Numbered from the stretch's first letter, positions 35,844-44,615 are shown. The stretch: DNA of 64,000 nucleotides from Terrimonas sp. (GCF_003075435.1 NZ_QCZJ01000002.1:237962-301961), one strand, 5' to 3'. Notes: generated by a model from the sequence alone, not told the origin. Numbers and translations are program-made.

Positions 35844-38186
35844 TTACTCATGTATCTGGAAAGTAACCGGCTGTTTCCTGTAAGCTTTCACCGGTTTACC
35901 GTTTTGCATAGCAGGCACCCATTTAGGACCTTTGGCAATAGCATTAACCACAACTTCCGAAAATTTTGTTCCTTTTAATGTAAGCGCTTCGGTATTGGAA
36001 ACATTTCCCTCTTTATCTACTATAAACTGTACCAGGCATGTGCCTGTGACTTTCGCTTTTTGAAGTGTGTCTATATTTTGGGTTACCTGTCGTGAAATAT
36101 ATTTTAACCAGGCCTTTTCACCCCCGGGAAAAGAGGCTTCTTTTTCAGTTTTTATAAATATTTTATCATCATCGGAAATTACAACCTCCTTTATTTCTAC
36201 ATTATTCTTTTGCGAAGGTGAAGCTGTGTTTACCTCGCTAAGTATTACTTCTTTAACTGTGATGGGCTCTTTATATTTTACTTCCCCGTTGGTTGTTTTA
36301 ATATCCATAATGTCAGCATTTTTTTCTTTGCTTTTTAAGACATGTATGGTTTCTATACAGGTAACATCAATTTTTTCTATTTCTTCCGGTGTAGTTTCCT
36401 TTCCGTTTAATATGTAAACAATATTGTCGTCTTTTATTAAACGTGAAGCCTTGGTAAAAGCACTAAGATCATTGTTGATAATGCCTTTGTCTATCGCTTC
36501 TTTCTTCGTCATCTTCACAGCTTTGTTATCATTGTAAATAACAATTACATTATCGTCTTTGGTTATGTCTATTGATTTTATCTTTTTAGGGATAGTATCA
36601 GCCCGCACTATTTCAGATACCTTATCTGTACTGCTTGATTCTGCATAAAATGGTGACTGAGGAACCCCGGATTCAGTCTTTATTATAATATTTTCCTCCC
36701 TGCTTTTTGCATACCTGGCAATAGCATTTAAAATATTTTGGGCTATTTTTTCCTGGTTAGCAGTGTTCTGTATAAATGCGAGATCTTTTTCGTTGGTAAT
36801 ATATCCGCAATGAACCAATAGTGCAGGATAATTTATTTCAGGAGCATCTAATACCCAAATACCCTGTTCATTTCTTTGTAAGGTATCTTTTGAAACCAGG
36901 TAAGTATTTTTAATTTCATCTGATAAAATACTGGCAAGAGCTCTTGTGTTTTTTTCCTGCGAACCTTGATTTCTTCCTATGTAAATGTCAAAGCCGGTTT
37001 TGTTGTTTTCAGGGCTTGCATTAATATGGATGGAGATAAATGCATCCGGCTTTTGTTTTAAAGTCCAGCTCACCTTTTCGGATACAGGTTGGTAAATGTC
37101 TTTTTCCCTGGTCAATAGAATTTTAATACCAGGATTTGTATTAAGCTGCTGAACTTTTTTTGCTATAGCAAGCGTTAAATCTTTTTCCCATGTATCGTTT
37201 AATCCTTTTGCTCCGGGTTCTTCTCCGCCATGCCCAGCATCAACAACAACTGTAATGTTTTTTTCAAGTGTAATATTTGCAGCCAGTTCTTCAGCAGGCC
37301 TAATGTGTTTGGTTTTAATGGTAAATGCAACAAAAACAAAGGTTAGCAACGGTAATACGAGCACCCTGCTGATATAATGCACACTTGGGTTTTGCATTTT
37401 CGTTAACATAAGTATTCTTCTTTTTATGGATGATGAAAAGAAACTGCTGGTAAGTCCAAAACTATGTTGCGGATAAGCAGCTTGTATGATCATTGCTGCT
37501 AAAGCGCCGGTATCATTGTCTTCAACCGCTTTGCTGTCGGCAATAAATTCGTGGATCATATTCATTTCACGGCGTATGAGCCAGAAAAAGGGATTACACC
37601 AGAAAAATATCAGCACAATATTCATGAATAATTTATCCGCACTGTGCTTTTCCTGCACATGTGCCAGCTCATGTTTAAATATTTTTTCACCGGTGGCTGA
37701 ATCTATATCAAGCTTACTGTTCCAGAAAATATTACTAAAAAAAGAGAATGGTGTTCCTTTAGTATCAGTATTAACCAGGCGAATGCCGTAGATAAATTGT
37801 GATGTATTATTTTTTATGAGTTTTGATAAACTATACAGCGTACGCAGCAGTATATACAATAAAACCAGACTCACCACTGTGTATAAACCTATGATCAGCG
37901 CTTCATTGCTTATAAAAGGTTTGCTTCCCGCATTTGCTTCTATTATAATTTCATCGCCGGTTGTTACAACATTCAACAGTTTAATAACCTGGCTTGTGTC
38001 CTGTGATGGGTTGTGCAGTATATTGATTTTAATAAGAGGGATACACAAGCTTATTATAACGGTGCCCAGCAGGTAAAACCTGTTCCACCGGTGAAATATT
38101 TTATTGTGCAGCGCTAACCGGTAATAGCTGAATAAAATACCGGAGCAGATAATTACTTTCAATACATAGTATGCAACTGCAAGCAT
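35844..38186 (-). CDS. BlaR1-like M56 metallopeptidase fused to Amidase_3-like domain and TonB C-terminal domain
   Basis: A 780-residue membrane protein. Residues 1-292 are the M56/BlaR1 module: four or five helices, zinc motif HELAH at 172-176, and HEFIAD at 212-217 with the third zinc ligand. Residues about 310-495 are N-acetylmuramoyl-L-alanine amidase-like (VVVDAGHGGEEPG at 313-325, Glu334 in TWEKDL, ISIHINA at 384-390). The final LLVHCGYITN (456-465) has His459 where the family normally has the catalytic Glu. A 500-680 linker contains a YILNGKE plug-like element. Residues 685-780 resemble TonB_C (FPGGEKAWLKYISRQ, VQFIVDKEGNVSN). The amidase part should be periplasmic, in the place of BlaR1's sensor. 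A BlaI repressor gene is 31 bases upstream. Inferred role: cleave the BlaI-type repressor in response to peptidoglycan or muropeptide signals. Confidence 0.85.
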   Translation of the reverse strand: MLAVAYYVLKVIICSGILFSYYRLALHNKIFHRWNRFYLLGTVIISLCIPLIKINILHNPSQDTSQVIKLLNVVTTGDEIIIEANAGSKPFISNEALIIGLYTVVSLVLLYILLRTLYSLSKLIKNNTSQFIYGIRLVNTDTKGTPFSFFSNIFWNSKLDIDSATGEKIFKHELAHVQEKHSADKLFMNIVLIFFWCNPFFWLIRREMNMIHEFIADSKAVEDNDTGALAAMIIQAAYPQHSFGLTSSFFSSSIKRRILMLTKMQNPSVHYISRVLVLPLLTFVFVAFTIKTKHIRPAEELAANITLEKNITVVVDAGHGGEEPGAKGLNDTWEKDLTLAIAKKVQQLNTNPGIKILLTREKDIYQPVSEKVSWTLKQKPDAFISIHINASPENNKTGFDIYIGRNQGSQEKNTRALASILSDEIKNTYLVSKDTLQRNEQGIWVLDAPEINYPALLVHCGYITNEKDLAFIQNTANQEKIAQNILNAIARYAKSREENIIIKTESGVPQSPFYAESSSTDKVSEIVRADTIPKKIKSIDITKDDNVIVIYNDNKAVKMTKKEAIDKGIINNDLSAFTKASRLIKDDNIVYILNGKETTPEEIEKIDVTCIETIHVLKSKEKNADIMDIKTTNGEVKYKEPITVKEVILSEVNTASPSQKNNVEIKEVVISDDDKIFIKTEKEASFPGGEKAWLKYISRQVTQNIDTLQKAKVTGTCLVQFIVDKEGNVSNTEALTLKGTKFSEVVVNAIAKGPKWVPAMQNGKPVKAYRKQPVTFQIHE

Positions 38187-38217
38187 ATTAAAAAGTTTAG
38201 GTTAATGCAGGATATTT

Positions 38218-38580
38218 TTATTTGCTTTGTTTTTTTAGTTCTTTCAGCAAGAGCTCAAGGTCTTCAACACTAAGGTTGTTTTCTTTGATCATAAAAGAAA
38301 CTGCGTTGCTGAAAGACCCTTCAAAATAGCTCTTCACCATGTTTTTCATCGTTGCTTTTGAATAGGCATCTTTACTGATCAATGGATGGTATTGATGCAT
38401 GCGTCCGAAAACTTCCACACCCACAAACTCTTTTTCAACTAAAATTTTTAAAATGGTAGCCACCGTATTTTGGTGCGGTTTAGGATTGGGTTGTGCATCT
38501 ACCAGTTCACGCAAAAAAGCTTTTTCAAGCTTCCACAGGCTTTGCATGATTTGTTCTTCGGCTTTGGTTAAACTCTTCAT
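38218..38580 (-). CDS. BlaI/MecI/CopY family transcriptional repressor
   Basis: A 120-residue winged-helix repressor: MKSLTKAEEQIMQSLWKLEKAFLREL leads to the recognition helix region PKPHQNTVATILKILVEKEFV, and a C-terminal dimerisation helix ends LELLLKELKKQSK. Members dimerise on palindromic operators and are inactivated by cleavage by the paired M56 sensor. The M56 sensor gene is 31 bases downstream in the same operon. The palindrome at 38606-38629, 25 bases upstream of its start, is a plausible auto-operator. No beta-lactamase or copper gene is adjacent. Confidence 0.93.
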   Translation of the reverse strand: MKSLTKAEEQIMQSLWKLEKAFLRELVDAQPNPKPHQNTVATILKILVEKEFVGVEVFGRMHQYHPLISKDAYSKATMKNMVKSYFEGSFSNAVSFMIKENNLSVEDLELLLKELKKQSK

Positions 38581-38605
38581 ATTATGTTGAATGCTTTACT
38601 CAAAA

Positions 38606-38645
38606 GTAAAACTAATATTTTAGTTTTACAACTATTTTTTTAGTT
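38606..38645. promoter_or_regulatory. Putative BlaI operator, between blaI and ftsE
   Basis: GTAAAACTAA (38606-38615) is a perfect inverted match to TTAGTTTTAC (38620-38629) across TATT. A second, shorter pair AACTA/TAGTT with a 6-T spacer lies at 38630-38645. BlaI/MecI operators are inverted repeats of this general size. The site is 25 bases from the blaI start and about 100 from the ftsE start, so it could control both; operator function is inferred. Confidence 0.6.
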
Positions 38646-38742
38646 TAATTTTTAAAAAAAGCTTTTTTTATGCATCATCTTAACGTAAAGAATACGTTCT
38701 TTGCAATAGTTATCAATCTTTTAATTACTGAGGATAAATATT

Positions 38743-39429
38743 ATGGCGGAAACTATTTTAGAACTTGAACATGCAAATATTTACCAGGGGCAATCGCTTA
38801 TTTTACAGGATGTAAATATTCGTGTAAACAGGGGCGAATTTGTGTACCTGGTAGGTAAAACCGGCACCGGAAAATCAAGTCTTCTAAAAACTTTATATGG
38901 CGAACTTAAGTTGAAAGAAGGAGAGGGTACTGTGGTAGGATATAAGTTAAGAGACATGGACTGGAAGAAAATTCCATTTCTCAGAAGAAATCTCGGTATT
39001 GTTTTCCAGGATTTTCAATTGCTTACAGATCGTAACGTGCACGATAACCTGAAATTTGTTTTGAGAGCTACCGGTTGGAAAGATGAAAAGCTTCTTGAAG
39101 AAAAAATCGCCGACGTTCTTGATAAAGTAGGTCTAAAAACAAAAGGCTTTAAGTTTCCATTTGAGTTATCCGGAGGGGAGCAGCAGCGTGTAGATGTAGC
39201 CAGGGCATTATTAAATTCTCCCAAATTAATACTGGCAGATGAGCCTACAGGCAATCTTGATCCTGAAACATCTGATGAGATCATGCAATTGCTTTTTCAT
39301 ATTTCAAGAGATTTTGGAACGGCAATAGTAATGGCAACCCATGATTACAGGGTAATCAGTAAATTCCCTGCCAGAACCATACGTACAGATAGGGGTAAAG
39401 TGATAGATAATGCTGCAATAACGCTTTGA
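38743..39429 (+). CDS. ftsE: Cell division ATP-binding protein FtsE
   Basis: A 228-residue ABC ATPase of the FtsEX complex. Walker A LVGKTGTGKSSLLK, Q-loop GIVFQDFQLL, signature LSGGEQQRVDVARAL and Walker B LILADEPTGNLD are all present. FtsEX transmits signals to periplasmic peptidoglycan hydrolases at division. Its partner ftsX is not adjacent, common enough in this phylum. It is divergent from the blaI/M56-amidase operon across a 162-base region. An inverted repeat AAAGAA-TACG-TTCTTT lies at 38687-38702, and the preceding gtta region may hold its promoter. Confidence 0.9.
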   Translation: MAETILELEHANIYQGQSLILQDVNIRVNRGEFVYLVGKTGTGKSSLLKTLYGELKLKEGEGTVVGYKLRDMDWKKIPFLRRNLGIVFQDFQLLTDRNVHDNLKFVLRATGWKDEKLLEEKIADVLDKVGLKTKGFKFPFELSGGEQQRVDVARALLNSPKLILADEPTGNLDPETSDEIMQLLFHISRDFGTAIVMATHDYRVISKFPARTIRTDRGKVIDNAAITL

Positions 39430-40566
39430 TCAGCGTTCTGTTCTTTCTTCCATATTCAAATCGTCATCAAACGGGCTTTTGGTAAAAGGGTATATCATCT
39501 GCTTTAAATATCCTTTGGGATAATGGGCTTCGTGCAATCCTGTTCCTGCAGGCCATTCATTACCTGGCAAATAATAAGTACCAAACATTATATCAATAAA
39601 TGGAAAAATGGTAGCGAAATTTTTTCCATAATATTTAGGGTCTTCGCAATGATGCCAGTGATGATATTGCGGTGTGGCAATAATATATTTCAAAAAGCCG
39701 AAATTTATTCTTGTATTGGCATGTATCAATACGGCGTGTATTGCCATAAATACGATATAGGTATTGAAGGTTATTTCCGAAAAGCCAAATACATATAATG
39801 GAATAAAAGCCATTGATCTTGTTACAAAAATATCTACAAAATGAGTACGGCTTCCTGCCAGCCAGTCCATGTTTTGTGTGGAATGATGAATGGAATGAAA
39901 GCGCCACAGGTAATGATGGCTATGGAAAATACGATGCGCCCAGTACTGAAAAAGATCAGTAATAAAAAATGCGAACAGCAGCTCTATAACAAAAGGCAGA
40001 CTTTGTACCCATGTATGAATACCATTTAATCCTATCCACCCAAAAAATAATTTAGCCGGCTGCTGGGTAATTACGCCGAAAAACTGGATGAACAAGTGGC
40101 TTACTACAAAGTATACCAGGTCTGTTCTCCACTCGTCATGAAACTTAGGTTGCTGTTTGTTTTTGGGAAACACCAATTCTATTGGTACAAATATTACAGC
40201 CATCAACAGCAGATCAAGCAGCAACCAATCTAATCCCAAATGCCAGCTTGTTTTTTCTACAGCCCTTCCCTGTACGGAAAAGCCGCCGATCACAATAGCT
40301 ATAGTACAAATAACCAAACCAATCAGTGCCCATTGTTTCTTTTTACTCAATAAAAAGCTCAGCAGTGCAAAAAAGAAAGAAGCGATAATAGTAGCGGTAA
40401 GCAATGTTTTCATTGAATGCGCGGTATATACTTCCCTGAATTCCGGTGATGTAAGCAACTCCGGAAAACGGAAACATAATATTGCCAGTAAAGAAAGTGA
40501 TCCGAGAAATATGGATATATAGCCACTGATTATACCTTCTCCTATTACCAGACGTCTGCTTTTCAT
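39430..40566 (-). CDS. Sterol desaturase/fatty acid hydroxylase family membrane protein
   Basis: A 378-residue di-iron hydroxylase-like protein with at least six hydrophobic segments (first ones near 12-30, 50-68, 78-96). The diiron His motifs are HRIFHSHH (about 211-218), FHSIHHSTQNMDW, and HHWHHCEDPKYYGKNF in the C-terminal half. The family acts on fatty acids, sterols, carotenoids or ether lipids. Its substrate cannot be read from sequence. Its stop abuts the convergent ftsE stop. Confidence 0.9.
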   Translation of the reverse strand: MKSRRLVIGEGIISGYISIFLGSLSLLAILCFRFPELLTSPEFREVYTAHSMKTLLTATIIASFFFALLSFLLSKKKQWALIGLVICTIAIVIGGFSVQGRAVEKTSWHLGLDWLLLDLLLMAVIFVPIELVFPKNKQQPKFHDEWRTDLVYFVVSHLFIQFFGVITQQPAKLFFGWIGLNGIHTWVQSLPFVIELLFAFFITDLFQYWAHRIFHSHHYLWRFHSIHHSTQNMDWLAGSRTHFVDIFVTRSMAFIPLYVFGFSEITFNTYIVFMAIHAVLIHANTRINFGFLKYIIATPQYHHWHHCEDPKYYGKNFATIFPFIDIMFGTYYLPGNEWPAGTGLHEAHYPKGYLKQMIYPFTKSPFDDDLNMEERTER

Positions 40567-40653
40567 GAAATAAATTTATGGTTTAAACGGATTTTGAATG
40601 GATTGTAGTATACAGGCTTTTGCTGTTGTTGATGTCACTGGGTACAGGCATGG

Positions 40654-42651
40654 TTAATGTACTATTTCCAATATGCCATATACTTCAATTTTGGGTACAG
40701 TAAGCGTTACGCTGTTGTTACTATATGAAAACGGTATTTTTTTATTACCGGGTTGCAGTCTTATTGTTTTCGGTTGCTGTATATGCAGTTTAACAGGCAG
40801 GTTTTCCACGGGGCGCAACTTTTCATACACCAATACATTGGGATTATTATGCTCTCCTCCTGAATTGATGAGATGAATATACAGCCTGTTGTTTTTCCTG
40901 CGGATCACCTGGTGAATATGCTCCGTTCCCTGTATCGTACTTATAAAAGATGAAACAAGTTCTGCAATAACTTTCTGTGTAAGATTTTTTAAAAACCGGT
41001 TTTGATTGCGGTTATAAAAATCACCCATATCAATATAAATGCCTGCAGTTTTGCCCTTGCCGGCTTCGGTTATACTTGCCAGGAAATTATTGGTAGTAAA
41101 CCGCCAGTCATCGGCGGTAAGCTGTGTTCCAAACGTTTTTAATGCTTTGATTGGTTTTGCCTGTTGATATTTGGTTCCCATCAAAACAATCTCATTGTCA
41201 AGCCCGGCAAACAAACCATTTTTTTTAAGCGGTTGTTCAAATTGCACACCCAGCATAGCCGCAAAATCTGCAGTGGCAGATGCGCCAATAACCAATAGTT
41301 TTCCCCCGTTTTGTACATATTGTTGCAGTTGTTCTCTTATAACAGGATCAATATGCTCCCATTCAGGAATGATCAGTAAAGGATATTTTTCCATTCTGCC
41401 GGGTAACTGGTGATCCATCAGGATGTCAACCGGATAGTGGCAATCAAGCAGCAGGTTAAGTATTCCTTTTACGGCTTCCTGCCCATGGGCATTGTATAAG
41501 CCGCCATTGGGCAATCTTTTCCAGGCATAGGTTGAATACAGCAGCCCGATTTGCGGAACGGTTTCCGATTCAAATGTATATGCTCTTCTTTCTTTGGTGA
41601 ACCTGATTATTTCTGCCATTTTACGAAACTGGTATGGCTCCGGCGTGCCATCCCTGTTCTGCTGCCAATAGGTTTGAAAGCCACCGCCCATCGCCAATAC
41701 TTCTGCCGCCTCCTGTTGTAACTGGATAACTGATTTTGTGGCTTTGGAATTATTTTTCCACGCAAACGACCAAGACATCAGATCCCAGGGTTTTCCCTGC
41801 AGGGCAAGGCTCCTGCTTTCAAAAGCAGAACTGTACAAACTATTAGTGCCGGCAACATCACCCGATAAATAATCTACAGGCACATCAACCGGCTCCGGCA
41901 TCATTGATGAAAAAGACCAGTTGCTTGTGACCCTGAATGCCGGTGCAACTGCATGTACGGCATCAGCATATTTGGTTATATACTCCCTGAAAGCTTTCCT
42001 GTGAAATTCCATCCATTCAAAATAATGTGGTTCATCTGCTTTGGCGGGAATAACGGCAATACCTGTTAGTTGTGTAAATTTTTCTTTGGCTGCAGGGGAG
42101 TAGTCAGGAGCTAAAACCCAGCAATCACCATCAACCCAGATACCATCCAGTTTATACTCTGTTGCTAATTCTTTTATTTGAGGTATTAATAACGAGTCAG
42201 CATACCCGCTGAAAACTGATGTGGCATTTTTATCCTGCTTCCCGTCTGCATTATACCTCGCCCAGTTGGGGTGATGTTTTACAGCTTCATTATCCCACAG
42301 TCCGGAGTAATGCACAAACAGTGGTATATTGTATTTCCGGGTTACATCTCTCCATATTTTAAGAATATCTTTTTCAAATGCCGGCGCAGGGTTTCCAACT
42401 TTTGTAGGATAGCTAGATATTCCCGGGTGCCCTTTACAATCCACCTGTATAAAATCCGGCTTAATGATGGAAAGCATTGAATCGATCATCTGGTATGTAA
42501 AAGTTTTGCCTATGCCGGAGTCTGTAAGCCCGGCATGAAAATCAAGATGGAGCCCGGCGAATCTTGCTGCATTTCCTGTACCTGTTTTTTGCGCTTTAAT
42601 AACCAGGGGAAATAACGCGATTATTATAATGAACAAATGCAATATTCTCAT
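40654..42651 (-). CDS. Secreted glycoside-hydrolase-like protein, family uncertain
   Basis: A 665-residue exported protein (signal about 1-20). The first 350 residues look like a TIM barrel with GLHLDFHAG, FIQVDCKGHPG, FVHYSGLWD and an acidic IWVDGDCWVLAPDY. These are reminiscent of GH29 alpha-L-fucosidase-like and related alpha-amylase-family proteins. A second region (about 400-470: MEKYPLLIIPEWEHID then VQNGGKLLVIGASATADFAAM) resembles the beta-galactosidase trimerisation or GATase-like domain. The tail looks like a beta-sandwich. I cannot assign substrate. No sugar transporter (SusCD) pair is adjacent. Confidence 0.6.
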   Translation of the reverse strand: MRILHLFIIIIALFPLVIKAQKTGTGNAARFAGLHLDFHAGLTDSGIGKTFTYQMIDSMLSIIKPDFIQVDCKGHPGISSYPTKVGNPAPAFEKDILKIWRDVTRKYNIPLFVHYSGLWDNEAVKHHPNWARYNADGKQDKNATSVFSGYADSLLIPQIKELATEYKLDGIWVDGDCWVLAPDYSPAAKEKFTQLTGIAVIPAKADEPHYFEWMEFHRKAFREYITKYADAVHAVAPAFRVTSNWSFSSMMPEPVDVPVDYLSGDVAGTNSLYSSAFESRSLALQGKPWDLMSWSFAWKNNSKATKSVIQLQQEAAEVLAMGGGFQTYWQQNRDGTPEPYQFRKMAEIIRFTKERRAYTFESETVPQIGLLYSTYAWKRLPNGGLYNAHGQEAVKGILNLLLDCHYPVDILMDHQLPGRMEKYPLLIIPEWEHIDPVIREQLQQYVQNGGKLLVIGASATADFAAMLGVQFEQPLKKNGLFAGLDNEIVLMGTKYQQAKPIKALKTFGTQLTADDWRFTTNNFLASITEAGKGKTAGIYIDMGDFYNRNQNRFLKNLTQKVIAELVSSFISTIQGTEHIHQVIRRKNNRLYIHLINSGGEHNNPNVLVYEKLRPVENLPVKLHIQQPKTIRLQPGNKKIPFSYSNNSVTLTVPKIEVYGILEIVH

Positions 42652-43207
42652 ATTCTAAATTTTTTTCCGGCATATACTTTTCCGGCCGAACCCTCTGCGG
42701 GTAATACAGATAGAGGTTTTATATGTTGAAGTATACTGGCGATAGGAGAGGTTTGCTATAGTAAGTGGCACAAAGAGGCACAAAGTTACACAGAGCATTT
42801 TATCTTATTCACTTCTTTGTGGAACGTTGTGTATCCTTCGTGTACCTCTGTGAAATAACATTTATCAGTTTAAGGCACACTATAAAAGCAACAACCTCCG
42901 GAGCCGGAGGTTGTACTTGAAGTTGATTGACACTAACCCACCTGTATATTTTTGGCTTCTGAAAGAAGCTTAATTGGGTTATTTGAGACAATAAAACTAA
43001 TATAATTATTACGGGTTTGCAATACCCTAAACCGGTTATTTTCTATTAATTTTCAACTCCTTAGGGTAAACGCTTAAGATATATATGTTCTTTTAATTTT
43101 TATTATATAAGTTTTTAAAATAATTCTTTTATAATCAAAAGAGGTGGATATACTGTAAAGTTTTGCATCAGGAGCAAGCGATTTTGTTAAGACATAGCAT
43201 TAACTGC
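42652..43207. repeat. Gene-free stretch: repeat family B copy 2 and several strong hairpins
   Basis: 42768-42862 is repeat family B copy 2, sharing gcacaaagttacacagagc and ccttcgtgtacctctgtgaaataac with 24.9 kb. ACAACCTCCGG/CCGGAGGTTGT (42890-42913, perfect) is a strong stem. The outer pair TAACCCA/TGGGTTA (about 42935-42981) encloses GCTTC-TGAAA-GAAGC. TACCCTAA (43023-43030) is inverted at 43061-43068. A 60-residue minus-strand open frame (42809-42991) runs over these; I do not claim it as a gene. Functions unknown; one or more structured RNAs are possible. Confidence 0.5.
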
Positions 43208-43489
43208 TTATCTTATTACCACTTCTTTCACTATGTTTTCACCAAGCGCTTCATTAACCCGCTGAATGATCCTGTCTTTTTGATAAAGCAGTTCATTTTT
43301 CAGAGGAGCTATTGTGGTTGAAATAAAGAGTGTGTTGTTGATGATCTCAATTTTTTCAGTGTATCTGGCAATGGTTTTACCCATTATCTGTTCCCACACA
43401 TCAGTTATCTGAAAAGCCTGTATGCTGCCTTTCAACCTGCTTTTTTGCAGGAATATTTTTAATGCCTGTCCAATTGAATACTCACCCAT
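43208..43489 (-). CDS. DUF721 domain-containing protein (DciA-like)
   Basis: A 93-residue basic protein with the DUF721 pattern: LKIFLQKSRLKGSIQAFQI, then DVWEQIMGKTIARYT, then LFISTTIAPLKNELLYQKDRI and a closing VKEVVIR. The family includes DciA, which loads the replicative helicase in many bacteria; short Bacteroidota forms like this are less certain. It follows recF by 43 bases on the same strand, so a DNA replication or repair context is supported. Confidence 0.82.
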   Translation of the reverse strand: MGEYSIGQALKIFLQKSRLKGSIQAFQITDVWEQIMGKTIARYTEKIEIINNTLFISTTIAPLKNELLYQKDRIIQRVNEALGENIVKEVVIR

Positions 43490-43532
43490 ATATCACAAAA
43501 TAACTGGTTTATTAATGGCGTGTCAAAAATTA

Positions 43533-44615
43533 TTACAAATTGAAAAGCTGGTATTGCACATCAAGCCTTTTTAAAGCTTCATTTAACCTGTCGCAATGGG
43601 TATCTGTAATAAATATCTGGCCCTGGTTCCTAACACATACTCTTGACAACAAATTATGCATCCGGTCTTCATCAAGCTTTTCAAAAATATCATCCAAAAG
43701 CATTAAGGGCGGAAACCCTTTGTGTTGCAAAAGCGTTTCGTATTCGGCAAGCTTTAAAGCAAAAAGCAGGCTCTTTCTTTGTCCCTGCGAGGCAAGCGAC
43801 TTAAATGAACCGCCATCAATTTTAAATTCGAGGTCATCTCTGTGAACGCCTTTTGTTGTTCGCTGCAGGGCAAGATCTTTTGTTCTGTTTTCTTTTAATA
43901 TATTTTCAAAAGTATTTGATTCTAAATTACTTATATAGTTTATAGATAATTTTTCATTAGACTTGGCTATCTCATTATACAAGGCAATGATCATCGGTAT
44001 AAAATCCCTGCAGAACTCCTGCCGCTTTTTAAAGATGAGATTCCCGTTTTGAATTAATTGTGCTGAAATTACCTGGAAGAGCGTTTCATCCATCTTTCCT
44101 TGTTCAGCTGCCTGCTTTAAAAGGCTGTTTCTTTGTTGTAGTAACTTATTGTAATTTATTAAGTTGTGAAGATAATCTAAATCTAATTGTGAGATGGTGT
44201 AATCTATAAATTTTCTGCGTTCATCGCTCGCTTCAGTAATAATGGCAACATCATCAGGTGCTATCATTACACAGGGAAACCTGCCTATATGTGCGGCAAA
44301 TTTTGTGTATATCTCTCCATCAACCGAAAACTCTTTTTTGCCATTTTCTCTTACCACACAAACTACTTTATAAGGCGTTCCTGATTTTTTTAAATTGCCT
44401 TCAATGCGAAAACCTGTTTTACCATGTGAGGTATTTTGTGCATCAGGTTTATTAAAATAACTTTTGGTAAAGCACAGGTAGTATATGGCATCGAGCAGGT
44501 TGGTTTTGCCGCTCCCGTTTTTTCCGCAAAAGCCAATAATGTTTTTGCTGAAGGAAAAAGAACCGGAATGGTAATTCCTGAATTGGAAAAGTGATATGTT
44601 ATCTAATATGAGCAT
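43533..44615 (-). CDS. recF: DNA replication and repair protein RecF
   Basis: SMC-like ATPase of about 360 residues from the ATG at 44615, chosen over an upstream TTG at 44630. Walker A GFCGKNGSGKTNLLDAIYYL, the signature region ASQGQRKSLLFALKLAEY, and Walker B PPLMLLDDIFEKLDEDRM are intact. RecF loads RecA at gaps with RecO/RecR. Length is normal. The DUF721 gene follows. The upstream region is shared with the divergent pdhA gene. Confidence 0.95.
   Translation of the reverse strand: MLILDNISLFQFRNYHSGSFSFSKNIIGFCGKNGSGKTNLLDAIYYLCFTKSYFNKPDAQNTSHGKTGFRIEGNLKKSGTPYKVVCVVRENGKKEFSVDGEIYTKFAAHIGRFPCVMIAPDDVAIITEASDERRKFIDYTISQLDLDYLHNLINYNKLLQQRNSLLKQAAEQGKMDETLFQVISAQLIQNGNLIFKKRQEFCRDFIPMIIALYNEIAKSNEKLSINYISNLESNTFENILKENRTKDLALQRTTKGVHRDDLEFKIDGGSFKSLASQGQRKSLLFALKLAEYETLLQHKGFPPLMLLDDIFEKLDEDRMHNLLSRVCVRNQGQIFITDTHCDRLNEALKRLDVQYQLFNL

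Noticed and set aside
38743..39429. FtsE as a broken FtsEX system
   Set aside because: FtsX is often encoded elsewhere in this phylum and FtsE motifs are complete, so absence of adjacent ftsX is not a defect.
42809..42991. 60-codon minus-strand frame upstream of the glycosidase gene
   Set aside because: Covers hairpins and repeat B and has no family match; kept as a hairpin/leader observation but not as a gene.
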